A stretch of 64,000 bases of DNA, taken from Bacteroidales bacterium (GTDB taxonomy: Bacteria > Bacteroidota > Bacteroidia > Bacteroidales > JAADGE01). Shown here piece after piece: positions 18,300 through 27,531 of the stretch (within the stretch, counting starts at the first letter, position 1; every line of letters begins with the position of its first letter). Under the pieces are notes generated by a model. That model did not search any database. It was not told the origin of the DNA and saw nothing but the letters and a program-made list of their open reading frames with translations. Both the position numbers and the translations under genes were made by a program. The DNA is taken from NCBI GenBank assembly GCA_021648725.1, contig JAKISF010000012.1, positions 1-64,000 of the forward strand, in the 5' to 3' direction.

Positions 18300-19106
18300 C
18301 TGAACACTATCGAATTTCTTGATATTGGCATAACGGATATAATTGATATACTTTTAGTTGCATTTTTGCTCTATCAAATTTATTTCTTGATAAAAGGAAC
18401 GGCAGCAATAAAAATATTTATAGGAATAGCCGTTTTATATCTTATTTGGCTTGTTGTACAAGCTTTAGATATGAAGTTAATAAGTACAATTCTCGGTCAT
18501 GTAATGGGCGTAGGGGTTATTGCACTGCTAATTGTGTTCCAGCAAGAAGTCAGGAAGTTTTTTATGATGTTTACCAACAAATATTTCTCAAAACTTGAGT
18601 TTTCATTTAATAAATTATTGCCTTTTATTAAATATGATGAAATTGAAGTTAAAGTTTGGTCAATAGTAAAAGCCTGCTCTAATCTTTCTAAGCAAAAAAC
18701 AGGAGCTTTAATTACAATAGCCGTACAATCTGAACTTTTATCAATTATTGAATCCGGAATAAAAATTAATGCAGATACAAGCTCGCAATTAATTGAAAAT
18801 CTGTTTTTTAAAAACAGCCCGTTACATGACGGTTCAATTGTTATAAAAAAAGATAAAATAATTGCAGCCGGTTGTATTTTGCCGGTTTCCGAGCAAAATT
18901 TTAATATTAAAGATTTTGGTTTAAGGCACAGAGCCGCAATGGGAATTACAGAGCAAACAGATGCTGTAGTAATTGTTGTGTCGGAAGAAAACGGAAGTAT
19001 TTCGCTTTTTCAAGATTCAAAATTTAAAAAAGACGTTTCTGTTACCGAACTTCGCAATTCGCTTGAAGAAATATTTTTAGAAAGAAAAAAAGATGCAAAA
19101 AAATAA
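18300..19106 (+). CDS. cdaA: Diadenylate cyclase CdaA (c-di-AMP synthase)
   Basis: CdaA makes the second messenger cyclic di-AMP from two ATP at the membrane. The DAC domain shows LHDGSIVI (usual DGA; Ser replaces Ala here) and RHRAAMGI. Three N-terminal hydrophobic segments precede it. The family's usual N-terminus, ending in a helix like DIIDILLVAFLLYQIYFLI, is encoded from 18300 but is preceded by no ATG, GTG or TTG: TAA at 18288-18290 closes the frame and CTG at 18300 is the first plausible start (268 residues). Starting at the TTG at 18366 would cut into the first membrane helix. The 3' end overlaps mtnA by 14 bases, suggesting translational coupling. Confidence 0.9.
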   Translation: MNTIEFLDIGITDIIDILLVAFLLYQIYFLIKGTAAIKIFIGIAVLYLIWLVVQALDMKLISTILGHVMGVGVIALLIVFQQEVRKFFMMFTNKYFSKLEFSFNKLLPFIKYDEIEVKVWSIVKACSNLSKQKTGALITIAVQSELLSIIESGIKINADTSSQLIENLFFKNSPLHDGSIVIKKDKIIAAGCILPVSEQNFNIKDFGLRHRAAMGITEQTDAVVIVVSEENGSISLFQDSKFKKDVSVTELRNSLEEIFLERKKDAKK

Positions 19107-20127
19107 GTTGAACAGAGCTGTTTGGGCAGAAAAAAATAAAGTATTTTTAATAGATCAAACAAAACTTCCGTTTAAAGAAGATGTTTTTATATCAGATTCA
19201 TACAGAGCAACTTGCGTTGCAATTGTTAAGATGATTACCCGAGGTGCAGGGTCAATAGGAGCAACTGCCGGTTTTGCAATGATGCAGGCTGCTTACGAAG
19301 CTCCGAAAGAGAATTTTAATGAATTCTTATTAAAAGCAAAAAAAGAAATTGAAGAAACAAGACCCACGGCACAAGATTTATTTGCAGCAGTTAACAGGGT
19401 TTATAATAAAGCATTAATCTCAACAGAAGAAGCAGAAAATGAAGCACACTTAATTGCAGATGAAACCTCGGAAGCAGGATACCTGATAGGAATAAACGGA
19501 AACGAATTAATAAGTGACGGTTCAAGAATATTAACACATTGCAATGCCGGACCGCTGGCACTTGTTGAGTACGGTTCTGCATTAGCTCCTATTATTTTTG
19601 CTCATAAATCCGGAAAAAAAGTATTTGTTTATGTTGACGAAACACGTCCCAGAAATCAAGGAGCAAAATTAACCGCATGGGAACTTCAAAAAGCCGGAGT
19701 TCCGCATGTAATTATTGCAGATAATGCTGCGGCAATGTTAATGCAGAAAGGAAAAATTGATATTGTTATTACCGGTGCAGACAGAATTGCAAAAAACGGA
19801 GATACGGCAAATAAAATAGGAACTCTTGAAAAAGCAATTTTAGCAAAAGAATTTAATATTCCTTTTTATATAGCAGCACCGAATTCAACATTTGATAAAG
19901 AAATATTAACAGGAAATGAAATTCCTATTGAAGAACGAGACGAAGATGAGCTTTTGTACATTTCCGGAGAAGATGAAAACGGAAAAATTCATACCGTAAG
20001 AATTGCATCTCCGAATTCAAAAGCCTATAATCCTGCGTTTGATGTTACCCCGGTAAAATATATTACGGCATTTATTACTTCCGGAGGAATAAAGTACAAC
20101 AGATTAAAAAAAGACGACAGCAAATAA
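19093..20127 (+). CDS. mtnA: S-methyl-5-thioribose-1-phosphate isomerase
   Basis: MtnA converts methylthioribose 1-phosphate to the ribulose form in methionine salvage. The 344-residue protein belongs to the eIF2B-like isomerase family: TRGAGSIGATAGFAM near residue 50, LTHCNAG with the catalytic-type Cys near 155, DETRPRNQGAKLTAWEL near 178, and ITGADRIAKNGDTANKIGT with the catalytic-type Asp near 235. No other methionine-salvage gene is nearby. The start codon lies inside the 3' end of cdaA in another frame. A related activity, such as ribose 1,5-bisphosphate isomerase, cannot be fully excluded from motifs alone, but the signatures are those of MtnA. Confidence 0.9.
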   Translation: MQKNKLNRAVWAEKNKVFLIDQTKLPFKEDVFISDSYRATCVAIVKMITRGAGSIGATAGFAMMQAAYEAPKENFNEFLLKAKKEIEETRPTAQDLFAAVNRVYNKALISTEEAENEAHLIADETSEAGYLIGINGNELISDGSRILTHCNAGPLALVEYGSALAPIIFAHKSGKKVFVYVDETRPRNQGAKLTAWELQKAGVPHVIIADNAAAMLMQKGKIDIVITGADRIAKNGDTANKIGTLEKAILAKEFNIPFYIAAPNSTFDKEILTGNEIPIEERDEDELLYISGEDENGKIHTVRIASPNSKAYNPAFDVTPVKYITAFITSGGIKYNRLKKDDSK

Positions 20128-20141
20128 TTGTTGTCGTCTTT
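20110..20141. terminator. Terminator hairpin between mtnA and the HtrA gene
   Basis: Positions 20110-20123 pair with 20128-20141 in a 14-bp stem (one G-U pair) around a 4-base loop, ATAA, which contains the mtnA stop codon. The left flank is A-rich, so on the minus strand the stem is followed by a run of seven T, a good terminator for the HtrA gene whose stop is at 20163. On the plus strand only TTT closes the stem, so termination of mtnA is less sure. Confidence 0.7.
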
Positions 20142-20162
20142 AATGTCTTGTAAATTAGTGTG

Positions 20163-21611
20163 CTATTCCATTCCGAATGCATAATATGCAATTTCACCGT
20201 TAGGGTAAATACCTTGAATGTAAACTCCTCCGTGAATATTTTTTAAAATATCTTCTATTTCTTTAGGCGAATCAACCGGGTCTCTGTTAATATGTGTAAT
20301 AATAAAACCTTCTTTTACACCTGCTCTCATTAATTTTCCTGCTTGAAGGTCTGTAACAACCACACCCGATTCAATATTTAAATCTTTTTTTTGTGAGTCA
20401 GAAATTTCTGTAAAACTGGCACCCAAAACATCAATAATGTTTTTATTTACAACATCTGTTGTTCCTAAACTGTTTTTAAGTTCAACTAAGAATTTTTTCA
20501 ACTTATTATTTCTTAACACCCAAACATCAATTTTATCTCCGGGGCTGAACCTGCTTATTTGTTCTTGTAATTCAGAAACTTTCTCAACTTTTGTTTCATT
20601 TATTTTAATAATAACATCTTTAATTTTGATACCTGCATCTTCGGCGGCACTTCCGGTATTAACATTTACAACATAAATACCCTCTGGTTTTTCTAAATCT
20701 AATTCTTCTGCAATTTTTGAATCAACATCTTTAATATTTATTCCGAGCAAAGCTCTTTGAACGGTTCCGTATTCCATTAAATCAGAAACTACTTTTTTGA
20801 CTATAGTTACCGGAACAGCAAAAGAGTAGCCTGTGTATGAGCCTGTTTGTGAGGCTATTGCAGTGTTAATGCCTACAAGTTCTCCGTTTGTGTTAACTAA
20901 TGCACCGCCGCTGTTACCGGGATTAACAGCAGCATCAGTCTGAATAAATGATTCAATTGCATATTGCTGTTTTTGCCTCAGTAAATTAATATTTCTTTCT
21001 TTTGCACTTACAATACCTGCCGTAACCGTTGAGGTTAAATTAAAAGGATTTCCTACCGCCAAAACCCATTCCCCCACTTTTAAAGCATCTGAATTTCCGT
21101 AAGGAATTGTCGGTAAATTTTCAGCTTCAATTTTTACTAATGCAATATCAGTTGCGGGGTCTCTTCCTATAAGTTTTGCACTGAATGTTCTGTTGTCATT
21201 TAAAACAATTTCAATATTATTTGCATTTTCAATAACATGATTATTTGTAACGATATAACCGTCTGCCGACATAATTACACCTGAACCTGATGCCATTTGC
21301 GGCATTCTGTGTCCGTATGGGCTTCCTCCGAAAGGATCTCCGAAAAAGAAATCTGATATTGAAGGCTGTCTGTTATTTTGGGCGTATGTAGTTTTAACAT
21401 GAACAACAGCATTAACTGTTTTTTCCGCTGCAACGGTAAAATCGGGCAGGGTAGTAACAATACTGCTTTGAATATTATTTACGGGAACGACATTACTGAC
21501 TTCTGCCTGCCGAATAAATTGTTTTTCGCTGAAAAACCAACTTATACCGTATGCCGTAAATCCTCCGATTAAAGCAACTAAAAAAACACTTAAAACTTTT
21601 TTTGCTTTCAT
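20163..21611 (-). CDS. Periplasmic serine protease of the HtrA/DegP family
   Basis: A DegP/DegQ-type protease and chaperone for misfolded envelope proteins, 482 residues. A membrane anchor or signal lies at residues 5-27. The trypsin-like domain shows the complete catalytic triad: His125 (NNHVIE), Asp155 (TDIALV) and Ser234 (GNSGGAL). A flexible Gly/Pro/Phe-rich loop near 85-105 resembles the LA loop. Two PDZ domains follow (about 285-375 and 400-480); the second is weaker. The gene is monocistronic, facing mtnA, with 240 bases of non-coding DNA before dapF on the other strand. Confidence 0.93.
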   Translation of the reverse strand: MKAKKVLSVFLVALIGGFTAYGISWFFSEKQFIRQAEVSNVVPVNNIQSSIVTTLPDFTVAAEKTVNAVVHVKTTYAQNNRQPSISDFFFGDPFGGSPYGHRMPQMASGSGVIMSADGYIVTNNHVIENANNIEIVLNDNRTFSAKLIGRDPATDIALVKIEAENLPTIPYGNSDALKVGEWVLAVGNPFNLTSTVTAGIVSAKERNINLLRQKQQYAIESFIQTDAAVNPGNSGGALVNTNGELVGINTAIASQTGSYTGYSFAVPVTIVKKVVSDLMEYGTVQRALLGINIKDVDSKIAEELDLEKPEGIYVVNVNTGSAAEDAGIKIKDVIIKINETKVEKVSELQEQISRFSPGDKIDVWVLRNNKLKKFLVELKNSLGTTDVVNKNIIDVLGASFTEISDSQKKDLNIESGVVVTDLQAGKLMRAGVKEGFIITHINRDPVDSPKEIEDILKNIHGGVYIQGIYPNGEIAYYAFGME

Positions 21612-21828
21612 TTTCTTGAATTTTAATGATTAATAACCTTTTTAAAACGAAAAAATATAAATAATAATATATGTTTTATTTGTAAAATGTCAGTTTTAAA
21701 TTGTTGTTTGTTTGCGGAATTTAAAATATCAAAATATTTACCGGAATAAATATAGCTGACAATATTTCATGTTTTTAAAAAAATAAAACGAAAAAGAAGC
21801 CGAAAAGTTACATTTTATTCTTTAATTT

Positions 21829-21836
21829 TACTTTTG
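21829..21836 (+). promoter_or_regulatory. Putative -7 box of dapF
   Basis: TACTTTTG fits the TAnnTTTG element and lies 17 bases before the dapF ATG, so the leader would be very short. I see no good TTTG at the -33 distance. Confidence 0.3.
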
Positions 21837-21853
21837 TAATTTATTTTTTTAAG

Positions 21854-22645
21854 ATGTTTAAGTTTTATAAGTATCACGGTGCAGGAAATGATTTTGTGTT
21901 AATTGATAATTTCAATGATACGATTTTCAACTTTACAAAAAGTGACATTCAAAAAATATGTGACAGAAATTTCGGGATAGGTGCTGACGGATTAATGATA
22001 TTAAAAAAACATCATGAATACGATTTTGAAATGGATTATTATAATTCTGACGGAAGCGGAGGCACAATGTGCGGAAACGGAGGAAGGTGTATTGTTGCAT
22101 TTGCCGAAAAACTTGGGCTAATTAATAATTATGCGAAATTTTTGGCTTCTGACGGCGTTCATGAGGCATATATTTATGACGGAAATTCGGTTAAGTTAAA
22201 AATGACAGATGTTGAAAATATCAGTAAAGCAGGAGAAGATTATATATGCTACACCGGTTCACCCCATTACATAAAGTTTGAAAATGATATTGCTAAAAAG
22301 GATGTGTTTAGGGAAGGCAGAGAAATAAGATATTCAGACACATATAAAAAGGAAGGAATTAATGTTAATTTTATAAAAGTTAATAATGATAACACGCTAA
22401 ATATCAGGACTTACGAGCGAGGTGTAGAAGCTGAAACTTTTGCTTGCGGAACCGGTGCGGTTGCATCGGCACTTTCTTTTGCAAATTTAAACGGTAATAC
22501 TTCCGGAGAATATTTACTGCATGCAAAAGGCGGCAAATTAAAAGTAAGTTTTAATAAAAAAGATAACAAATATGTTGATATTTGGTTAACCGGACCTGTT
22601 CAATTTGTATTTGAAGGCAGGTTTACTTTAGATATTCTGAAATAA
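21854..22645 (+). CDS. dapF: Diaminopimelate epimerase
   Basis: DapF converts LL- to meso-diaminopimelate for lysine and peptidoglycan synthesis. The 263 residues show the [13 protein letters not shown] start and the two catalytic cysteines: Cys73 in [11 protein letters not shown] and the second in ETFACGTGA near residue 198. The length is normal. The 3' end overlaps the 3' end of the convergent histidine kinase gene by 23 bases, with no terminator between them. Confidence 0.95.
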   Translation: MFKFYKYHGAGNDFVLIDNFNDTIFNFTKSDIQKICDRNFGIGADGLMILKKHHEYDFEMDYYNSDGSGGTMCGNGGRCIVAFAEKLGLINNYAKFLASDGVHEAYIYDGNSVKLKMTDVENISKAGEDYICYTGSPHYIKFENDIAKKDVFREGREIRYSDTYKKEGINVNFIKVNNDNTLNIRTYERGVEAETFACGTGAVASALSFANLNGNTSGEYLLHAKGGKLKVSFNKKDNKYVDIWLTGPVQFVFEGRFTLDILK

Positions 22646-25600
22646 TCTTTCTGAATGATTTTCCGCTTACGGGTTTTGTAATATATTCATCAAAGACGTG
22701 ACTGTACATGTCAATTTCTTCTTTTATTGCATTTGCGGTAATTGCAATAATGGGGGTTTTATCAAATTTATTATTTTGTCTTATTATTTTTGCTGTTTCA
22801 TAGCCGTTTAATCCCGGTAATTGAATATCCATAAGAATTATATCGGGAATAAATGTTTCAAGTTTTTCAAGAGCTTCGTTTCCGGTTGAGGCTTCAATTA
22901 TTTTTATATTGTCGTCTTCAATAAACAATGAAATAAGTTCTTTGTTAAAGTCAATGTCTTCTACATGAAGAATTGAAGATTGTTTTAAAGGTTTATTTCG
23001 TAAATTATTGCGTTCAGTTTTTTTTGGATTATTTTCAATAATTTCAATATTTTTTAACTCTAAGGTAAAAACAGAACCTATGCCGACAGAACTTTTTACG
23101 GTGAGATTTCCGTTCATCAATTCGGCAAATCTTTTTGAAATTGCAAGTCCTAATCCTGTTCCTCCGTATTTTCTTGTGCTTTGACCTTCAACTTGCCTGA
23201 AACTTTCAAAAATAGCAGATATTTGATCTGCCGGTATTCCTATTCCTGTGTCTCTTACTTCAATAATCAGATTAAATTTGTTTTTTTTGTTTAAATCAGA
23301 ACTTTGTTTGCCTTTTAGTATTATTGATACTGAGCCCTTTTCCGTAAATTTAAGAGCATTATTTACCAAGTTAATAAGAATTTGTTCTAAACGCAGAGCA
23401 TCAAGTTTTATTATTCGGGGTATGTTATCAGCAATATCTATATTTATCGGTATTTTCTTCTTTTCAGCAAGTTCGGAGAAAATTACGGGTATTTTATTTA
23501 TAATGTCTTCGATGTTACAAGCTGCATTTTCAATTTTTAATTGGTCTGCCTCTATTTTAGATAAATCAAGGATGTCATTAATAAGTTTTAATAAATTGTT
23601 CCCGCTTAAAGCAATATTTTCAGTAAATGAGATATGTTTTTTATCTGTAAGTTTATTAATTAGTATTTCAGAAAACCCGATTATTGCATTCAAGGGTGTT
23701 CTTATTTCATGACTCATATTTGCTAAAAACTCACTTTTTAAACGATTTGATTCTTCTGCTTGTTGTTTTGCAATTTTAAGGGCTTGTTCTGCTTTTTTTC
23801 TTTCGGTTATGTCTGTAAATGTAATTTGAATTGCTTTTTCGCCTTCATACATAATCATTTTTCCGTAAACATCAACGTCTATAATTTCTCCGTCAATTCT
23901 TATGAATTTTTGTTCGGAATGGTGATCTGTATTTTTTTGCATAATACTGTTTAATGCATTCTTTGCATGTTCTGAGTAATCGGGATGAACAAATTGCAGA
24001 ACATTTGTATTTTTAATAATTTTAGCATCTTTAATTTTGAATGTCTTAAGTGTTTTTGAATTAACATATTTAATGTTTCCGTTAAAATCATGAATAACAA
24101 CTGACATAATTGCATTTTCAGCTAATGTTTTGTATTTTTTTTCGCTGTCTGTTAATGCTTTTTCGTTTTTTTTACGATTTGTGACATTTCTTACAATTCC
24201 CATTATAAGCTGTTTTTCTCCTACATTTATTGTGTCGCCTGTTATTTCTGCAGTATAGCTTGAGCCGTTCTTGCGTTTTAGTTCTATTTCAAATGAGTAT
24301 CCGCTTTCGCCTATTTTTTCAGCGAAATTTGAGTTTTCTTTATTTTTTTTCATATCAAAAACAGACATGCTCAAAAGCTCTTTTTCAGAATATCCTGTTA
24401 TTTTACAAAATGTAGAATTAACGAAGACATAATTCCCTTTTGTATCTGCAATAGTAATTCCTTCTGATGATTGCTCGGTTATTGCTCTGAATTTTTCTTC
24501 ACTGTCAATTAATGCTTGTTTAACTTTTTTCTGCTCGGTAATATCTTCTTTTATTGCTATGTAATTTGTAATTTCATTCGCATCGTTAATTATAGGTGAT
24601 ATAATTGCTTTCTCAATAAAATGAGTTCCGTCTTTTTTCTTATTTATTAGTTCTCCTTTCCATATTTTTCCTTTTGTAATAGCTTGCCATAAGTCTGTAT
24701 AAGTTTCTTTTTTTGTTTTGTCTGTTTTTAATATTCTGGGATTTTTCCCTAATACTTCTTCTTTGCCGTAACCTGTAAGTTTTGTGAAGTTCGGATTTAC
24801 GTATTCAAGGTTTCCTGCTGTATCAGTAATTGCAATTGTTAACGGATTTTGTTCTATTGCGGTTGATAATTTTAAAATTTCTTGTTCTGTTTTTTTTCGT
24901 TCTGTAATATCTTTTACAATTCCTATGGCATTCCATAAGTCTTTTATTTTAATTGCTGATAAAGATAATTCTATAGGAAAAGTTTCGCCGGATTTTCGTA
25001 CTGCTTGAAGTTCTATTGTTTTATTTATTACATTGCCTTCTCCTGTATGTCTGAATTTCTCAAATGCTTTATTTGCAACTTCTTTGTATTTGGAAAGAGG
25101 TAAAATGCTGTGTAAGTGTTTGTTAATTATTTCTTTTTCGGTATAACCGAATATTTTTTGTGCTGCTTTATTCCAAAATTCAACTTTACCTTCGTTATTT
25201 ATTAAAATTATGGCATCATTTGCCGAGTTTGTAATAGCTTTGAATTTTTCCTCACTTTCTTTTAATTCAATTTCTGCTTTTTTTCTGTCAGTAATGTCGT
25301 GATATACTGACATCTTAGAATCATTGTCTAACAGAATATTATTTATTGTTCTGAATTTATCTCTTAAATTGTCTTTTAAGTCATAAGTAATTATTTTTTC
25401 TTTTTTTAATTTTTCAAAAATACACCACTCACACTTTTCGTTTAAATGATATATCGCTTTGTAACATTTTTCATCTTTTTTATCTCCGTTTGTTAAACGT
25501 TTCATTGCTTCATTTTGGTAACTTATCTTATAATCGGAAGATGTAATATAAATAGGATCAATAAATGAATCGATTAACTTTTTAAATTTCTCCTCACTTT

Positions 25601-26213
25601 CAAAAAGCTCTTTGGTTCTTTTTTTTATATCAAATTCTAATTTATTATTAAATTCTTCTAACAGTTTATTTTTCTTTTCAATATCTTTATAAGATTGTTT
25701 TAACTTTGTTTTTAAAATAATTTTTTCTAACTCTTGTGATGCTCGTATTGCTGTTATTCTCAGAACTGATTCAATAGTTTTTTTATTTTCTATTTTTCCT
25801 TTAAACAGTATCGAAATTAATCCGATAGTATTATTTTCAGAACTTTGTAACGAAATTCCGATGTAGCTGTTTATTTGCATTTTTAATAATAAAAGGTCAT
25901 CAGGAAATAGTTTTGTGACATTTGAGTCAAAACAGTAAAATTGCCCTTCTAAAACTTTTTTGCAAGGCGTTCCTTCTAATTTGTAATTTATATTTTCTGT
26001 TATTCCTGAGGAATTACAAAAAGAAACCGTTTCCGTTATTTCCGGTTCTTTTGATGAGTATTTACCGATTAAAACATAATCAGCATCAAATAACTTAGAT
26101 AAGAATATTGACAGTGCATTAAGGAAAGCATTTTTTTCGGCACTTATTTTTTGTTCTGAAATAAATTTTAAAGTTCTTTCTATTTTTTGTATTTGATCTT
26201 TTTCACAATCCAT
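22623..26213 (-). CDS. Multi-PAS hybrid sensor histidine kinase
   Basis: A 1196-residue two-component kinase without an obvious membrane segment, so probably cytoplasmic. The N-terminal 170 residues look GAF-like, followed by a coiled coil to about 210. Five PAS domains follow (about 212-310, 322-440, 447-565, 572-688, 693-815), each ending in a DITERKK-like linker. The first PAS has a Cys cluster (C...KCEWC near residue 262) suggestive of metal, heme or redox sensing. The HisKA box [10 protein letters not shown] is near residue 834; the HATPase N, G1 and G2 motifs [16 protein letters not shown] and [10 protein letters not shown] follow. A C-terminal receiver has its Asp in ILMDIQLPG near residue 1127. 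No partner regulator is adjacent. Confidence 0.92.
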   Translation of the reverse strand: MDCEKDQIQKIERTLKFISEQKISAEKNAFLNALSIFLSKLFDADYVLIGKYSSKEPEITETVSFCNSSGITENINYKLEGTPCKKVLEGQFYCFDSNVTKLFPDDLLLLKMQINSYIGISLQSSENNTIGLISILFKGKIENKKTIESVLRITAIRASQELEKIILKTKLKQSYKDIEKKNKLLEEFNNKLEFDIKKRTKELFESEEKFKKLIDSFIDPIYITSSDYKISYQNEAMKRLTNGDKKDEKCYKAIYHLNEKCEWCIFEKLKKEKIITYDLKDNLRDKFRTINNILLDNDSKMSVYHDITDRKKAEIELKESEEKFKAITNSANDAIILINNEGKVEFWNKAAQKIFGYTEKEIINKHLHSILPLSKYKEVANKAFEKFRHTGEGNVINKTIELQAVRKSGETFPIELSLSAIKIKDLWNAIGIVKDITERKKTEQEILKLSTAIEQNPLTIAITDTAGNLEYVNPNFTKLTGYGKEEVLGKNPRILKTDKTKKETYTDLWQAITKGKIWKGELINKKKDGTHFIEKAIISPIINDANEITNYIAIKEDITEQKKVKQALIDSEEKFRAITEQSSEGITIADTKGNYVFVNSTFCKITGYSEKELLSMSVFDMKKNKENSNFAEKIGESGYSFEIELKRKNGSSYTAEITGDTINVGEKQLIMGIVRNVTNRKKNEKALTDSEKKYKTLAENAIMSVVIHDFNGNIKYVNSKTLKTFKIKDAKIIKNTNVLQFVHPDYSEHAKNALNSIMQKNTDHHSEQKFIRIDGEIIDVDVYGKMIMYEGEKAIQITFTDITERKKAEQALKIAKQQAEESNRLKSEFLANMSHEIRTPLNAIIGFSEILINKLTDKKHISFTENIALSGNNLLKLINDILDLSKIEADQLKIENAACNIEDIINKIPVIFSELAEKKKIPINIDIADNIPRIIKLDALRLEQILINLVNNALKFTEKGSVSIILKGKQSSDLNKKNKFNLIIEVRDTGIGIPADQISAIFESFRQVEGQSTRKYGGTGLGLAISKRFAELMNGNLTVKSSVGIGSVFTLELKNIEIIENNPKKTERNNLRNKPLKQSSILHVEDIDFNKELISLFIEDDNIKIIEASTGNEALEKLETFIPDIILMDIQLPGLNGYETAKIIRQNNKFDKTPIIAITANAIKEEIDMYSHVFDEYITKPVSGKSFRKIISEYLK

Positions 26214-26368
26214 ATTATAGCTGTATATTTTTAATAAACATGTTGTTTAACACCATTATTGCAAAACAACTAATATTTTTTGGATTTCAAACTTTAAACA
26301 GAAAAATTTATTATTTCTCTGTGTTATTTGTTTTCGACCGGCATTGCATATTAAGAATATGATGCTAA
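26214..26368. other. Gap between the kinase gene and the group II intron remnant
   Basis: About 155 bases with stops in all frames that I read. No 5' intron consensus (GTGYG) was seen here, which fits loss of the 5' part of the neighbouring intron. The kinase promoter should lie here on the minus strand, but I cannot point to a convincing box. Confidence 0.35.
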
Positions 26369-27093
26369 ACTGCACTTTTTCATAATTGTAGATTTTATCT
26401 GCATAAATGCAAACATGTAAGAAAATTAAGTAAGCCTATTTTTGAAATTAATTATACAGAAGAATACAAAAAGATTATAAAACAAGAGTTGATTGATAAT
26501 TATCCGGATAGTGGAAAACTAATTGAAAAACAAGGAAAAGGCACACCACAAGGCGGAGTAATCAGTCCTTTACTTGCCAATTTGTTTCTCCACTATGTTT
26601 TGGATAAATGGCTGTCAATAAAGTATCTGCAAATAAGATTTGTGTGTTATGCCGATGATGCGATTATACATTGCAGAACAAAATCCGAAGCCGATGCAGT
26701 CTTAAAAGCAATAAATGAAAGAGTTTCAGAATGCAAATTACAATTGCATGAAAAGAAAACAAAGATAGCCTATTGCAAGGATTACAGACGCAAAGAGAAG
26801 TTCGAGAATGTAAAGTTTGATTTTCTTGGATTCAGTTTCAAACCGCAAAGACAGAAGATATAGCAGAACTGTTAAATCCGAAAATCAGAGGTTGGATAAA
26901 TTACTACGGCAAATACAGGAAATGGGAATTAAATCGTACTTTACGCAGACTTCACAGACGTTTAGCGAAATGGTTATTAAATAAATACAAACGTTTAAAG
27001 TGGAGTTTCCGAAGAGCATTTAAATTGTTGCATAAGATAAAACTATCTAAACCAACACTATTTGCACATTGGAAAGCCGGATATAATTTATGA
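26369..27093 (+). pseudogene. ltrA: Group II intron reverse transcriptase/maturase fragment
   Basis: The first part (open from 26369 to the TAG at 26861-26863; a TTG-started frame begins at 26489) carries RT signatures GKGTPQGGVISPLLANLF and the catalytic FVCYADDAIIHC, and runs to FDFLGFSFKPQRQ. The fingers region that should precede it is absent. From about 26851 a different frame continues TEDIAELLNPKIRGWINYYGKYR and a basic tail to the TGA at 27091-27093; this is the GIIM maturase-specific domain. The segment normally joining the two (about 35-40 residues) is missing, so one deletion both removed it and shifted the frame. Clearly a pseudogene; the YADD motif itself is intact. Confidence 0.88.
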
Positions 27094-27104
27094 TTGAATA
27101 AGAA

Positions 27105-27138
27105 GAGCCGTGTGAGGGGAGACTTTCAAGCACGGTTC
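27105..27138 (+). ncRNA. Group II intron domain V
   Basis: A 34-base hairpin starting GAGCCGTG and ending CACGGTTC, with the purine-rich GAGGGGAGAC middle. This is the size and sequence pattern of the catalytic domain V of bacterial group II introns, with the AGC triad at its second to fourth bases. It follows the maturase pseudogene stop by 11 bases, as expected for an ORF in domain IV. Confidence 0.85.
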
Positions 27139-27140
27139 TG

Positions 27141-27174
27141 TGAGAGGCTTGCGGTAAAATTCCGCTTGCCTACT
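27141..27174 (+). ncRNA. Group II intron domain VI-like hairpin and 3' end
   Basis: AGGC and GCGG pair with CCGC and GCCT around a short AT loop (27145-27171), immediately after domain V. The position fits domain VI, which carries the branch-point A. I cannot clearly point to the bulged A, so the element may be damaged here too. Confidence 0.55.
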
Positions 27175-27531
27175 TGAGCAAAACAATAAATAGACAAAGC
27201 CGTTCGGAATAGCGTCTTCGCTGCTTCGGCAATAAACAGTAGCTTGCAGTTGCTTAAATGCGACAGCATTTATCATGTTCAATTAAGGCTGTACTCGGTT
27301 CGGCAAACGGTTTGCATCCGTTGTTATATTGTAAAGTTATTTTTATAATATTTACAAATTTTTCATTATTTTTATCAAAGCAAAACAAACTGCGGTAAAA
27401 TGCAAAACAAAACATAACACAATACTGCTTCGGAAGTTACAAAAAACAATCGAGGTTGAAACCTCGAAACTTGAAAATACACAATTGAAGGCTCAACTTC
27501 TAATTACCTATGCTGTAAAAAAAGAAAAAAC
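27175..27531. other. Non-coding stretch downstream of the intron
   Basis: About 357 bases without a supported gene. It contains a perfect short palindrome, CGAGGT-TGAA-ACCTCG (27451-27466), and a patch of mixed base composition (27195-27260) that looks unlike the surrounding AT-rich DNA. It may be a relic of the element's former flank. Nothing else was recognised. Confidence 0.4.

Larger units (their letters stand above)
26369..27174 (+). mobile_element. Degenerate group II intron (5' truncated, internal deletion)
   Basis: The unit holds the last part of an intron-encoded reverse transcriptase/maturase frame, then a well-preserved domain V (27105-27138) and a domain VI-like hairpin ending in CCTACTT near 27174. 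The 5' intron RNA domains I-IV, the 5' splice site and the N-terminal half of the RT are not found upstream, so it cannot splice or move by itself. It is inserted between the kinase gene and the UbiA gene. The 3' end is placed by similarity to the usual intron end after domain VI and is uncertain by a few bases. Confidence 0.8.

Noticed and set aside
26489-26863. The reverse transcriptase fragment as a retron or DGR
   Set aside because: The GTPQGGVISPLLANL and YADD motifs, the following GIIM domain, and domain V at 27105-27138 identify a group II intron; no retron msr/msd or VR/TR repeat was seen.
27451-27466. Short palindrome CGAGGT-TGAA-ACCTCG as a terminator or regulatory site
   Set aside because: Too short, no T run, no nearby gene end; reported only within the non-coding stretch.
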